From: Verrucomicrobiota bacterium
GTDB taxonomy: Bacteria; Verrucomicrobiota; Verrucomicrobiia; Limisphaerales; UBA9464
Assembly (NCBI GenBank): GCA_947471985.1
Contig: CANIZL010000027.1
Coordinates: forward strand, 1 to 62,368
Reading direction: 5' to 3'
Length of the DNA stretch: 62,368 bases
Shown here: positions 35,136 to 45,271 of the stretch, in pieces
Layout: every line of letters starts with the position of its first letter
Numbering within the stretch: position 1 is the stretch's first letter
Notes under the pieces: model-generated
The model's database searches: none
What the model saw: the letters and a program-made list of their open reading frames with translations, nothing else
What the model was told of the DNA's origin: nothing
Program-made: the position numbers and the translations under genes

Positions 35136-36023
35136 TTATTTGGGGTCCAAATTTGTCCCCATTTGGGCCGGCCGAACCTCCACCGAAACACCGGCCGAGG
35201 GCACGTCGACGTGGGCCGACCACAGGATCGCATTGAGGACCAGTTTCCGGAATTCCGGCTGGGCCCAATTGCGATGATAGTGCCCGCCAGTGAAGCCAAA
35301 TCCGCGTCCCCCGCCTGCTTCCACCGGCCGATCGTACGCCCACATCAGGGGCTGGGGTTCGCCCTTGGCCACCGAAGCCCGGACAAAGGGATTTCCGCTG
35401 TGGGGACCGTCCGGGCGATCCAAGGTGGCGGTCGGCGGGACCACGCTCAAAATCGGCAGAACCCCCTTCATATCCGGCACAAACCGCATGTGGTAGTACC
35501 ATTCGTCATCCATCGCAAAGGGCTGGACTCCCCGGGTGATCGGGTGGACCGGAAACTGCTTAAATTCCGCCTTCCAAGTCGGATTCACGGACCAAAACGC
35601 CTCAAAATATCCACCCGTCCAGCGCAACATGGCAAAACCCGGGTCGCCAACGGGCACTTCCACGCCGTAATGGAGCGCGCCAACCCCCACCCCTTTCCGA
35701 ACCAGTCCGTCAATCAACTTCAACCGCTCCGGCTGGATGGCGGGATGCCCCTGCCCGCCGTCGGCGTACATAATGACGGCGGCGGCCCCCGCAAACACCG
35801 AGACATCGGCCGGCCAGCCATTGGAAACGACCACCGGGGTCATCCCCGGCACCGTCCGGAGGCAGTCGGCGAGAAATAGGCAACCCGCGCGAAATTCATG
35901 CTCGCCCGCACCGTGACTGCGACTGCCAGCCAGGAGAACGATCTTCTTTTCTGCCGCCGCTCCGACCCCGGCCCCGAGGGTCAGAAACATCACCGGACAG
36001 AGCCACCGGAAGGGATTCATCAT
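35136..36023 (-). CDS. ThuA-domain exported protein
   Basis: 295 residues from the ATG at 36021-36023 with signal peptide about 1-24. The mature chain is a ThuA-like (glutamine-amidotransferase-fold) domain: KKIVLLAGSRSHGAGEHEF, VIMYADGGQGHPAIQPERL, GVGALHYGVEVP, DEWYYHMRFVPDM and the C-terminal GRGFGFTGGHYHRNW. ThuA proteins in Verrucomicrobiota and Planctomycetota are linked to carbohydrate use, but the reaction is unknown. Monocistronic, divergent from the acyltransferase gene. Confidence 0.85.
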   Translation of the reverse strand: MMNPFRWLCPVMFLTLGAGVGAAAEKKIVLLAGSRSHGAGEHEFRAGCLFLADCLRTVPGMTPVVVSNGWPADVSVFAGAAAVIMYADGGQGHPAIQPERLKLIDGLVRKGVGVGALHYGVEVPVGDPGFAMLRWTGGYFEAFWSVNPTWKAEFKQFPVHPITRGVQPFAMDDEWYYHMRFVPDMKGVLPILSVVPPTATLDRPDGPHSGNPFVRASVAKGEPQPLMWAYDRPVEAGGGRGFGFTGGHYHRNWAQPEFRKLVLNAILWSAHVDVPSAGVSVEVRPAQMGTNLDPK

Positions 36024-36143
36024 AGGTTCCCCCAAGAGATGCGCCCCTTCGCCCGGGGACAAACTGGAATTCTTATCTCTTTATCACGGACCGTCTCTGG
36101 CGAAGATCCCGGCGTGCCGACCCGCGTGCCGGCCGCTTGCCGC

Positions 36144-37082
36144 ATGGGTTTCCTGCTCACCTTACCGATCCGTCTGTTGCTCTGGTTGATCCAGCGCCTG
36201 CCCCTTCGCCTGGTCGTCCACCTGGGACGCGGGCTGGGCGCCTTGGGCTGGCTGGTGCTGCGCCGACATCGTCGCGTGGCCCTGGAGAATCTGACCGCGG
36301 TGTTCGGAGCCGAAAAATCACCCGCCGTCCTCCGGGACCTGGCCCGTGAAAACTTCCGCCGTCTCGGCGAGAACTATCTCTGCGGCATCCGTACATCCAC
36401 TCTGAGCGACGCCGAAATCGGCGCTATCGTGGAGTTTCGGGGTCTGGAAAACCTCCCCAAGGTTTCCCCGCAAACCCTCAATCTGATCTTTGCCACGGGT
36501 CACTTTGGCAACTTCGAACTGTGCGGCCGGGTCCAGCGCTGCCTGCCCGGCTGGCAACTCGCGGGCACCTACCGCGCCCTGCAGCCGCCGGCACTGAACG
36601 ATCTGCTGCAGGAACTGCGCGGGCATTCCGGCTGCCGCTTTTTCGAACGGACCCGCGATGCCCAGGCCCTCCGACACTGCCTGTCCCAGGGCGGTATCGC
36701 TCTTGGCTTGTTCGCCGATCAACACGCCGGGGTGAAAGGGTTGTGGGTGCCATTTTTTGGCCGTCCCTGCTCCACCAGCGCCTCCCTGGTGATCCTCGCG
36801 CAACGCTATCATTCACCGGTCTGCTCCCTGGTTTGCTACCGAACCGGACCGGGACGGTGGACGATGGAGTTCGGCGCGAGCGTTCCCACCCGCAATCCCG
36901 ACGGATCGCTCCGACCGCCCACCACCGTCATGCGCGAGGTCAATGCCCAATACGAGGCCGCCATCCGGCGGGATCCGGCGAATTGGTTTTGGGTACACCG
37001 CCGGTGGAAGCCGCCCACGGAACAACAATTGGCCCGGGCCAAGGCGGACGGCCTCGGCGAAACTCTGGCCGCGGATTCCTGA
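36144..37082 (+). CDS. LpxL/HtrB-like lipid A acyltransferase
   Basis: 312 residues from the ATG at 36144. N-terminal membrane-anchoring helix (about 2-30) then the acyltransferase domain with the catalytic HxxxxE in TGHFGNFELCG (about residue 117), the ELRGHSGCRFFER segment, GLFADQHAGVKGLWVPFFG (catalytic-site block) and a C-terminal NWFWVHRRWKPP, all typical of lauroyl/myristoyl-ACP-dependent lipid A acyltransferases. Its TGA overlaps the next ATG by one base, so the two are coupled. Together with lptE it points to an LPS-bearing outer membrane. Confidence 0.87.
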   Translation: MGFLLTLPIRLLLWLIQRLPLRLVVHLGRGLGALGWLVLRRHRRVALENLTAVFGAEKSPAVLRDLARENFRRLGENYLCGIRTSTLSDAEIGAIVEFRGLENLPKVSPQTLNLIFATGHFGNFELCGRVQRCLPGWQLAGTYRALQPPALNDLLQELRGHSGCRFFERTRDAQALRHCLSQGGIALGLFADQHAGVKGLWVPFFGRPCSTSASLVILAQRYHSPVCSLVCYRTGPGRWTMEFGASVPTRNPDGSLRPPTTVMREVNAQYEAAIRRDPANWFWVHRRWKPPTEQQLARAKADGLGETLAADS

Positions 37083-37957
37083 TGCTCACGTCGGCAGCTC
37101 CCGCTTCTTCGCCAACCTCCGGAGACCCTCGCGAGGTACCCCTCTGCTGGGTGACCGGGGCAGGCGGTCTGATCGGAAACGCGCTGGTCCACTCGCCCCG
37201 CCGATCCTCTCGCTGGCGGGTGCGCGGACTCAACCGGGCGGAGCTGGATCTGACCGATTTCGCCGCCGTCGAACGGGCCTTCCATAGCGATCAGCCCCGC
37301 GCCGTGCTGCACTGTGCCGCCCTCAGCAAAAGCCCCGCCTGCCAGGCCGATCCAGCGCTGGCTTGGCGACTTAATTTCGACGTCACGCGCCACCTCGCCG
37401 CCTTGGCCAGCGATCTCCCCTTTTTCTTTTTTTCCACGGATCTGGTCTTCGACGGACAGCAGGGCAACTACCAGGAAGCGGACGCGGTCCATCCACTCAG
37501 CGTGTATGGTGAAACCAAGGTGGCGGCGGAACAGGTGGTGCTCGCGAATCCCCGGCACACCGTCCTCCGCACGTCCCTTAATCACGGCATCTCCCCCACG
37601 GGCGACCGCGGATTCAACGAGGAAACGTTGCTGGCCTGGCAGGCCGGACGGACCACCCGCCTGTTCGTGGATGAATTTCGCTCGCCGATCCCGGCCGCGG
37701 CGACGGCCCGCGCCACTTGGGAATTGCTCGACCGTGGCGCCACGCACCTTTTCCATCTGGCGGGGGCCGAACGACTTTCCCGCTGGGACATTGGCCAGCA
37801 CCTCGCCCGACAAAATCCCGGGATCGTTGCGCGCATCGAAGCCACCTCCCTGCGCGCTTACGCTGGGGCGCCGCGTCCCCCGGACACCTCGCTGAATTCT
37901 TCGCGAGCGCAGGCGATCCTGTCGTTTCCCCTGCCCGGTTACCGCGAAGTGCCATAG
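37082..37957 (+). CDS. RmlD-like sugar-nucleotide reductase (extended SDR)
   Basis: 291 residues. Rossmann fold with the NAD(P) loop TGAGGLIGNAL (about 23-33), LDLTDFAAVERAF, a short VLHCAALSKSPAC segment, DLVFDGQQGNYQEAD and the catalytic YGETKVAAE (YxxxK). This is the dTDP-4-dehydrorhamnose reductase/RmlD group. No rfbABC neighbours, so substrate is inferred only by family. ATG overlaps the acyltransferase stop (TGATG), suggesting a shared envelope-glycolipid role. Convergent with the next gene, ten bases apart. Confidence 0.82.
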   Translation: MLTSAAPASSPTSGDPREVPLCWVTGAGGLIGNALVHSPRRSSRWRVRGLNRAELDLTDFAAVERAFHSDQPRAVLHCAALSKSPACQADPALAWRLNFDVTRHLAALASDLPFFFFSTDLVFDGQQGNYQEADAVHPLSVYGETKVAAEQVVLANPRHTVLRTSLNHGISPTGDRGFNEETLLAWQAGRTTRLFVDEFRSPIPAAATARATWELLDRGATHLFHLAGAERLSRWDIGQHLARQNPGIVARIEATSLRAYAGAPRPPDTSLNSSRAQAILSFPLPGYREVP

Positions 37958-37967
37958 TCCCGCGACT

Positions 37968-40316
37968 TCACTGGGCCTTCGGCACCCGGTGGATCGTATG
38001 CCAGACTTCCTGCTCCAGCGGCTGGCCCGTCGCATCCTTTACCGCAAACTTGATCCGTTGTTGCATCACCGGAGCGATCTCCGGGAGTTCCAGCAGCACG
38101 CGGCCTCCGGGCGCCAGCCTCACCGATTTCACCTCCAGAGTGTCGTGCCCCTTCCGCTGCGGTTCCTTCACCGAGAATTCCGGCGAACCGTACTTCTCGG
38201 TCCAATTGTAATTCCACCGCTCCACGGACCAATTGGCCACATCCTCGACCGAGGCCCGATCCAGTTCGGTGGTGAAATGCAGTTCCACCCCGGTGGCTTT
38301 CACCGCCACATCCCGCACCGAGGCCACCGGCTTGCCGGTATAGCGAACCCGGTGGAAGGCGCCTTTTTGCGCGCCATTGCTCTGCCAGATTACCAGGCCG
38401 CAAACATACAGCTGGCCATCCCCAGGACTGAAGCGTCCTCGCATTACTCCGGAATCGAACTTCAACGGAAAGCGTACCGCACCCCCCTGCGATACTCCGT
38501 CGACGGTTTCATAAAACGCCTTGAACAACGAACTCATACCGTAGGACGTGTGCAATAAGTCGCCCTCAAACGGACCCCAGCGCGAGGAAGTAACCCACAT
38601 CTGACCGCCGCTCGAATTGTCCGCGTTCTTCGGCAGCCAGAACAGCGGGCCGTCATACGTGGTGGGCGGAGGGGTCCGATGCGCCGTGAAGACGTGCCCA
38701 TAAAAGCCGCCCGGCTCCATCAAATTGACCCGCGAGGCCGGGACCCAGTTGCCCTCATTATCGCTGGTGGTGATTTCATTGCGCGGTCCGATCGACATCC
38801 CGTTCGGTGCCCGCAGACCGGTGGCGACAATCTCCAGTCGGGAGCCATCCTTCGATACCCGGTTCAGCGTGCCGTGGTGCGGAATCTGCGCATCACCCAA
38901 ATTGCCGCCCTTGTTGAAATAGAAATTACCGTCGCGATCCGTCTCCAACCCAAGGCAGAACTCGTGATAATGCGGGGTGATGGTGACGTCGTTGTTAAAC
39001 GCCTCGTAAAAATCCGCCTCGCCATCGCCGTCCTCATCCACCAAGCGGATGAGACCGTCACGGCAGGTCACGTACACCACATCGTCCACGATCCGCAGCC
39101 CCAGCGGCTGAAAGAGCCCGGCCGCAAAGCGTTTCCATTCGATCCGATCCAGGGCGCCGTTCAAGCCCGAAACCTGCCACACGTCCCCGCTCACCGAGCA
39201 GATCGCCGCCCGGGTGGAGTCGCGAAAGAAATCCATGCCACTGAAGCGCAGCCACGAATGATACGGATTCGGCTCGGGAGGAGTGATCGTATCGACAACG
39301 TAGGGTCCGTCGCCCCCGCTGGTTGCGAGCCGGCCCTGGGTGACAATCGGCTCACCCCATCGACCCGGCTTCGGCGCCAGCAAGGGGCGCAGATCGGCCG
39401 GAACGGGATAGGGAGAAACGAACGTGCGGGCCGGCGGCGGGTCGAAAAAACTCGGGACCGGCGGCGGCGGCGGGACAGTGTCGTCGGGAAAGATCACCGG
39501 CTCGTTGGCCTCACTCTCACCCACCGTCAGATCAATCCGCACGGGCTGCGCCCGTTCGATCAACGGAAAACTGGCCACCAGTCGGCCTCCGGGGCCCGTG
39601 ATCCAGCCGACCTTCTGGATGCCGTTCAACAGAGCAACCACGTAGCGTTTCGATACCGGATCCCGCACATAACCAAACCCGTTGCCCATCCGTACTTCGC
39701 CATTGGGTGCCCAGCCCAGCAGCAGGGATTGATTGGTCACCGCACGATCAAACTGAAAGATCCGGGTGAAAACCGGGCGCCCGGCCACCCAACGAAAACT
39801 CACCTGTTCCAACACCCCGGCCCCACCCACCGTGTAATCGAGCAGCACATTGGTCCCCTGCAGATGCAGCCCTCGCCACTTGGCCCAATCCGTAGGCAGT
39901 CGTTCAAACGGCGTCGCGCGGGGATCTTCGAGATTTGAACCCTTACCCCATCCCGGCAAAACGGGCGTCGTCCACGCCATCGTGCCCCAGGGTTGCGGAA
40001 CGCCCTCCATCCCGTCGCGTCCCTTGGGAAGATGCAAAAATCCACCCAACCACGCCCCCGCCCAACGCAGGGTCATCGTATCAAACGTCACAGCCGCTGC
40101 CTCGCGATTCGTCCCGTCACTCAACCGCAGCGTCACCGCCTTCAGGGTCGTGTTCGTCCGACTAAACTCGACATTGCTGGCGAAAAACGGCCCCTGATCC
40201 ATCTGCTCCCATTTCCATTTTTCCACCTTGGGCGGCGCGGGCGTCTGGCCGCGCGCCACGGACAAAACGGACAGAAACGCAGCTCCGAGGCAGGCAATCT
40301 TCAGGCGGTGGACCAT
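37968..40316 (-). CDS. Exported DUF6797-type protein with beta-propeller (PQQ/NHL-like)
   Basis: 782 residues, signal peptide about 1-23. The N-terminal half (WKWEQMDQGPFFASNVEF... LRWAGAWLGGFLHLP) is the DUF6797-like domain common in planctomycetes and verrucomicrobia. Residues 350-680 form a six-bladed propeller related to soluble sugar dehydrogenases (DGLIRLVDEDGDGEADFYEAF, GLETDRDGNFYFNKGGN, TGLRAPNGMSIGPRNEI, SRWGPFEGDLLHTSYG). The C-terminal region is beta-rich. No heme-binding CxxCH, unlike many relatives, so redox activity is doubtful. Probably part of polysaccharide breakdown. Confidence 0.7.
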   Translation of the reverse strand: MVHRLKIACLGAAFLSVLSVARGQTPAPPKVEKWKWEQMDQGPFFASNVEFSRTNTTLKAVTLRLSDGTNREAAAVTFDTMTLRWAGAWLGGFLHLPKGRDGMEGVPQPWGTMAWTTPVLPGWGKGSNLEDPRATPFERLPTDWAKWRGLHLQGTNVLLDYTVGGAGVLEQVSFRWVAGRPVFTRIFQFDRAVTNQSLLLGWAPNGEVRMGNGFGYVRDPVSKRYVVALLNGIQKVGWITGPGGRLVASFPLIERAQPVRIDLTVGESEANEPVIFPDDTVPPPPPVPSFFDPPPARTFVSPYPVPADLRPLLAPKPGRWGEPIVTQGRLATSGGDGPYVVDTITPPEPNPYHSWLRFSGMDFFRDSTRAAICSVSGDVWQVSGLNGALDRIEWKRFAAGLFQPLGLRIVDDVVYVTCRDGLIRLVDEDGDGEADFYEAFNNDVTITPHYHEFCLGLETDRDGNFYFNKGGNLGDAQIPHHGTLNRVSKDGSRLEIVATGLRAPNGMSIGPRNEITTSDNEGNWVPASRVNLMEPGGFYGHVFTAHRTPPPTTYDGPLFWLPKNADNSSGGQMWVTSSRWGPFEGDLLHTSYGMSSLFKAFYETVDGVSQGGAVRFPLKFDSGVMRGRFSPGDGQLYVCGLVIWQSNGAQKGAFHRVRYTGKPVASVRDVAVKATGVELHFTTELDRASVEDVANWSVERWNYNWTEKYGSPEFSVKEPQRKGHDTLEVKSVRLAPGGRVLLELPEIAPVMQQRIKFAVKDATGQPLEQEVWHTIHRVPKAQ

Positions 40317-40409
40317 GCTGAGGGAATAGCGGGCATCAGGAAATCAACCAAGCGATTTCCCTCATGCCTCCCATGCCCCCCCAGGCGGTGCTTCCGCGTC
40401 ACCTGCCGT

Positions 40410-43400
40410 TCAGATCGCCGCGGGTTCCCGGGATCGCTGATCCTCCAACCAGCGCCAGACCCGCAAGACTTCGGTCGCACTCCACGCCTGGGCGTCGCAG
40501 CCCCGCGGCGCATGCGGTGCATCGCCATCGAGAATTTCCGGCAACTGCCCCACGCAGCCCTGGTCGAGCAGCATGCCCACACTGCTCAAATAGGAACCCG
40601 CCGCACGCACCGCCGCCGCATCCCCCGGATACGCCCGCGCCAGGGCCTCACAAAAATGCGGAAAGGGCCAAACCCAGGCCGTCCCATTGTGATACGCCGG
40701 CTTGCGCCGTGTGTCTTCGTCGCCCTCGTAACGCGGCCAGTACGGGTGGTCCGGATCATTCAGCAGACCGCCCCCGTGCCCATAAACCGGCAGCGGCGGA
40801 ATCACCGGCAACGGCGCCAACGAACGCAACGCCCCGGGCACCACCAGCCATTGCTGTGCGGCTGCGACGATGCGCCGCGCCCGCTCCCCCTCCACCATTC
40901 CCAGCGCCACGGCCAGCAGCGCATTGCTCCGTAGCGCGTCGCTGGGCAAAGCCAGCCGGGCCGTGGTGCCCGGCCCACCCATCAGCACATCCGCCAGCCA
41001 CCCGGAATGTTCCAGCCAGAAGTATTGCCGGAACGATTGCTCCACCCGCCGCGCCAAATCACCCCAACTTTCCCCGCGCCCGTCCCACGGCTCCGCCCGC
41101 AATTCCGCCAACTGCCGCAACAGCCGCCACCACAGGACCTGGATCTCCACCGGATATCCCTCACGCGGCGTGCCCGCCGGATGATTCGTATCCATCCAGG
41201 TAAAATGACTCGGGCTCCAGACCAGACCCGAAGCGTGATCCACCCGGATGTCATTCGGCGTCCCACTCAAATAGCCGCAGGCAATCGCACGCAAGACTTC
41301 CGCCAACGTCCGATTGGCCGCATCGCCCACGCGTAACTGATAGATCGCCGCGCCCGCGCGGGTGGCCGCCAGCTCTTCACAAACAATGCCAAACCACAGC
41401 GGGGCATCCGTGGTGTCCCGATTTGACGCGTTGTTGCCGTAAATGGCGTTGGGCAGCGTCCCTTTTTCCTCGAAGCGGGCAAAGGTCAGCAGAATCTCCC
41501 GCACTTCGTCCTCCATGCCCGCCGCCAGCAGGCCCCGGCAGGCAATCAGCGTGTCCCGGCCCCAATCCAAAAACCACGGATAGCCCGCAATGACAGTCTT
41601 TCCCGCGCCGCGCCGCACCACAAACTGCCGCGCCGCCCGCACCAGCGTTCGCGCCACCGGATCCTTGGCGGCCCACGCCGGACACAACGACGGAGTCGTT
41701 TCCACCGGGGCGATCACCGAATCCGCCAGGCCCGAACCACTCAACTCGGAATCCAACGTGAGCGTCACCGGAACACCCGCAGTCAGCGGGATTTCAAACC
41801 ATCCCGGACTCCACGCATCGCCGTGCCCCACCATCCCACGGGAGGCTTCCACCGGATGCGGAATGCCCGTACTCCATTCGGGGCTGGAATGGAATCGTCC
41901 CGCCACCGCCTGCGCCCGCAGTTGCCGATCCGCCGCCGGACTGAAAAGGAAACCCTCCGGCAACGTCGTCAGGTTGCTGATGAAATGCCGTTCGGAGTCC
42001 GGGTTCCGCTGTGTTTCCTGATGATATCCCCGGTCCTCCAAGTCCAGCCGAAGGGCCAGCCGCACCGGCGCAGTCGACGCCAATCCCCCGACCGCAGCCC
42101 CGCCCTCCTCGACGGACTCCCGGGAAAAAGTCAGAACCAACCGGTTCAACCCTTCGACAAAGTGAACCCACAATCCCACCCGGACCGATCGATCCCCACC
42201 GGCCGGCACCCGCCACTGCCAGTGTCCACCGGTGTCATTCACGTCCATCGACACCGGGGTGGCGAGCGGGGATTCAAAGCCATCTGCTGACACCCACGCC
42301 CGCAGACGCTTGACCAACACATGCCGGTCGCACGGCACTTGCGGATCCAGGTTCACGGCAAAAAGCGCATCATATTTGGACGCTACGTATCCCGGATCGG
42401 GATGAATTCGCGCCATGGCTCCACGCCCGTTGGTAAGGAGGGCCGGGCCCCGACGATGCGTCCAACCCGGCGGCAACGGCACCGGCCGACCACCGGTTCG
42501 GTGGACGGCGCCCACGACGGGTGGGACGCCTTCGACGAGCGGGGTCAGTGTGAGCCGGACCGTGCCAGCCTCAATCCCGTGGTCTCCGATGCGCACCTCA
42601 TGCCGCACGCCGTCCGGCGTCACCACCGGGATACTTTCGAAGCGGTGCACGCCCCGATCCCCGGTGATGTGCGCCCGAAACCGACGCAAATCGCCCAGCA
42701 CCAGAACATGGTCCGCCGGCCAAACCACCACGCGGGTGGCGTCGGCCACCGTCCATTCAATCTCCGGACAATACCCCGGCGACATCCAGCGGGGTTCCTC
42801 GATCAACTGCGACACCGGTTCCCCTGCGGTGACCCACGTACCGCAAAGGCACCAGGCTCCGCCCGGCGGCAGTTCCAAGCGAACGCCCTTGTCCGCGGTG
42901 GCGACCACCGCGACGCGCGCCCGGTCCGGCCCGTCCGCCAGTAGATCCAACTGCGGCTCCCCCAGTTCCCGCCAAAGCACCCCGGGAAATTCAACCACCT
43001 GCGGTTGCTCCAGATCCGTATTGACCAACACCAGCACGCCTGGGCCGACCGCCGCCGGCAAACGGCGCAAGGCGTAGACCGGGGCGACATCCCCGCTCAG
43101 ACGCGTCAAAGTCGCGTCGCCCCGGAACGCCGGATGCGAGCGCAACAAGCGGTTCAAGGCGGCGATCTCCGGAATCAAATTGTCCGTGGAACCCCACGCC
43201 AATCCGCGAGCGCTGTGCACGTTCACCCGTTCCGTCGCCAGCCACTCCACGCCGTTCGTAATGGCATACCCCCCGGCAATGCTGGTCAGCGCGCACAGCT
43301 GGTTCCGCAGCAGGGACCAGCGTCGGGCCCGATCAGAAACGGCGTCTTCCACCGACCCAACGGCCGGCCCGTGCAAGGCCGGCGGCTGACTCGGTAGACG

Positions 43401-44648
43401 CACGTTGTCGTGGGTCTCACTGAAGTGCACCAGCGGCCCGCTTCGCTGACTGATCGCCATCGCGGCATCCAGATACCACCGGATGGTGCCGGCGTCATAA
43501 TTCTGAAACAGCTCGCTGTACGCCCACTGCATGCCACCCACCGTGAGCAGTGCTTCCGTCGCCTCCCACGCTCCCCCGAGTCCCTCCAGAAAGAACACCG
43601 TGTCGGGAAACTCCTGCCGTACCAAGGCAGTAATATATCGCCACACCGGCACCGGAACCTTGTACCCGGCGTCGCAACGGAAACCATCCACTCCCCGCCG
43701 ACACCACGTGACAAAGGCCTCCGCCAAAACATGCCAGAGTTCGCGCGGTTGCGGATCCAGTTCCACCAGATCCTCCCAGACGGTTCCCCAGGCGCCCGGA
43801 CTCAAGAACCGCCCGTCCGGCGTCCGATGAAACCATTCCGGATGACTCTCCCACAGCGTGCTGCCCCAGCCCGTGTGGTTGATGACCATGTCGAGAAAGA
43901 TGCGCCCTCCCCGGCAATGCACCGCGTGGGCCAGTTCCTCAAACTGCTGCACACCGGTCGTGCGTTGATCGAATTCGACCAGGGCCGGATCAATCGCGGT
44001 CAGATCCTGCGCCGCATAAGGCGAGCCAAAGCGCCCGAACCGGGCAAAGGTCGTGGGCGTGGGACTGATCGGCAGCAGCAGCAGATCGCGAAAACCCAAC
44101 GTGCCGCAGATGTGATCCAGGGAGCGGGTGACATCGCGCAACTTGCCACTCGGCGGCAGCGTTGCATAGCCTTCGGCGGTCAGTGCATTGAGCTGAACGT
44201 CCAGCGCCGGATCCTCGGTGGTTCGACGTATCTTGCTGGGACCAAACTGACGCGGAAAAACGCAGTACAGCGTATTCCCGGAACGCGTCCAGGCGGGCAG
44301 TACATTCACCCCAAAATCCAGGCCTCCAGGCCAGTGCTGCCAACCGCGTTCGTCGGTCGCATACGCCTTGGCCGGAAAATAACCCACCTCCGACAGCGAA
44401 ACCAAAATCTCCCAGACTCCCTCGCCCACCTGCATCATGGGCAGATCCTGCCAACCGGCCAGACCCTCGGCTCGCCGTTCCCGGGAAGCCGTCAGGATCT
44501 CCGCCCGTTGAGCCGCCGCCCGTCCGATCTGGGTGCGCAACCGGGCGGTCCAGCCCGCCGGAACACCCGTCAGTTGAAAGGTCAGTCCGTCTCCGGCCCA
44601 ACGCACCAGCCGGGTACCGGGCGCGGGCGTCATGATTAGATCCACCAT
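40410..44648 (-). CDS. Bifunctional glycogen debranching enzyme-like GH13 + GH133 fusion
   Basis: 1412 residues. N-terminal beta-sandwich, then a GH13 alpha-amylase-type barrel (about 120-560) with complete catalytic set: DMVINH (about 253-258), nucleophile Asp in GFRCDAG (about 326), acid/base Glu in FFLEGLGG (about 355) and ETHDN (Asp about 414). Two beta-rich linker domains follow. The C-terminal 400 residues are a GH133 amylo-1,6-glucosidase with GYPWFLDWGRD (about 1025-1035), GNNASNRDTTDAPLWF and SHFTWMDTN...GYPVEIQVLWW. The joined transferase/glucosidase plan is like eukaryotic AGL, in which the first half moves maltotriose and the second removes the branch glucose. No glg genes are adjacent. 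Confidence 0.85.
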   Translation of the reverse strand: MVDLIMTPAPGTRLVRWAGDGLTFQLTGVPAGWTARLRTQIGRAAAQRAEILTASRERRAEGLAGWQDLPMMQVGEGVWEILVSLSEVGYFPAKAYATDERGWQHWPGGLDFGVNVLPAWTRSGNTLYCVFPRQFGPSKIRRTTEDPALDVQLNALTAEGYATLPPSGKLRDVTRSLDHICGTLGFRDLLLLPISPTPTTFARFGRFGSPYAAQDLTAIDPALVEFDQRTTGVQQFEELAHAVHCRGGRIFLDMVINHTGWGSTLWESHPEWFHRTPDGRFLSPGAWGTVWEDLVELDPQPRELWHVLAEAFVTWCRRGVDGFRCDAGYKVPVPVWRYITALVRQEFPDTVFFLEGLGGAWEATEALLTVGGMQWAYSELFQNYDAGTIRWYLDAAMAISQRSGPLVHFSETHDNVRLPSQPPALHGPAVGSVEDAVSDRARRWSLLRNQLCALTSIAGGYAITNGVEWLATERVNVHSARGLAWGSTDNLIPEIAALNRLLRSHPAFRGDATLTRLSGDVAPVYALRRLPAAVGPGVLVLVNTDLEQPQVVEFPGVLWRELGEPQLDLLADGPDRARVAVVATADKGVRLELPPGGAWCLCGTWVTAGEPVSQLIEEPRWMSPGYCPEIEWTVADATRVVVWPADHVLVLGDLRRFRAHITGDRGVHRFESIPVVTPDGVRHEVRIGDHGIEAGTVRLTLTPLVEGVPPVVGAVHRTGGRPVPLPPGWTHRRGPALLTNGRGAMARIHPDPGYVASKYDALFAVNLDPQVPCDRHVLVKRLRAWVSADGFESPLATPVSMDVNDTGGHWQWRVPAGGDRSVRVGLWVHFVEGLNRLVLTFSRESVEEGGAAVGGLASTAPVRLALRLDLEDRGYHQETQRNPDSERHFISNLTTLPEGFLFSPAADRQLRAQAVAGRFHSSPEWSTGIPHPVEASRGMVGHGDAWSPGWFEIPLTAGVPVTLTLDSELSGSGLADSVIAPVETTPSLCPAWAAKDPVARTLVRAARQFVVRRGAGKTVIAGYPWFLDWGRDTLIACRGLLAAGMEDEVREILLTFARFEEKGTLPNAIYGNNASNRDTTDAPLWFGIVCEELAATRAGAAIYQLRVGDAANRTLAEVLRAIACGYLSGTPNDIRVDHASGLVWSPSHFTWMDTNHPAGTPREGYPVEIQVLWWRLLRQLAELRAEPWDGRGESWGDLARRVEQSFRQYFWLEHSGWLADVLMGGPGTTARLALPSDALRSNALLAVALGMVEGERARRIVAAAQQWLVVPGALRSLAPLPVIPPLPVYGHGGGLLNDPDHPYWPRYEGDEDTRRKPAYHNGTAWVWPFPHFCEALARAYPGDAAAVRAAGSYLSSVGMLLDQGCVGQLPEILDGDAPHAPRGCDAQAWSATEVLRVWRWLEDQRSREPAAI

Positions 44649-44771
44649 GGGCCGGGAGCTTCAGGCGGGATCCTTCCTCCGCAAACCGGAACCCTGCCTT
44701 CCGCCCCATTTCCGTCAGGGCGGCCGACGCCGCTTGACGGGTTGGGGCCGCGTCTGAATCTTCCACTACCA

Positions 44772-45176
44772 ATGGCCCGGCCACCACAGCGCCGTTTGTC
44801 CCGAGCGCGCGCGCGGGATCTGGACATCGAGATCTCCTTTTACGAGGGGCTCACGAAGGACGGTCTTATTCACCCGGAAGCCTTGGAGCTGCTCGGCGAT
44901 GCCTACGACGAACGCGGCCGCTACGTGGACAGCCTCCGGGTGGACCGCCAATTGCGCGAATTGAATCCCACCGACCCCTTGGTGCGGTACAATCTCGCCT
45001 GTTCATTGACCCGGACGGGCAATTTCGAACTCGCCGCCTCCGAGCTCGAGCAGGCGCTGGACCTCGGCTATCAGGATGTCCAACAGCTGAATGCGGATCC
45101 CGATCTGGAGGATCTGCGCTCGCACCCCGCCTACCGGCGGGTCCGCGAAAAGCTCCGCCATCTGAAGCGGAAATAG
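44772..45176 (+). CDS. Small TPR-repeat protein
   Basis: 134 residues from the ATG at 44772 (44742 would add ten residues). An Arg-rich N-terminus is followed by two to three TPR units: PEALELLGDAYDERGRYVDS, DPLVRYNLACSLTRTGNFELAAS and a C-terminal ALDLGYQDVQQLNADPDLEDLRSH, a motif common at the end of bacterial TPR proteins. No signal peptide or membrane helix. Role unknown, presumably protein binding. Confidence 0.75.
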   Translation: MARPPQRRLSRARARDLDIEISFYEGLTKDGLIHPEALELLGDAYDERGRYVDSLRVDRQLRELNPTDPLVRYNLACSLTRTGNFELAASELEQALDLGYQDVQQLNADPDLEDLRSHPAYRRVREKLRHLKRK

Positions 45177-45271
45177 CCGGCGCCTGTCCGTTTTCCCGGC
45201 CGGCGAAAAGCCCGCGAACGCCGCCGCCCGAGTGCGTCGGCAGAATCCGGGCTTCCAAACCATTCGCCCGC

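Noticed and set aside
43410-44639. 409-codon plus-strand frame opposite the debranching enzyme
   Set aside because: The GH13 catalytic set is on the minus strand; the plus translation is low complexity.
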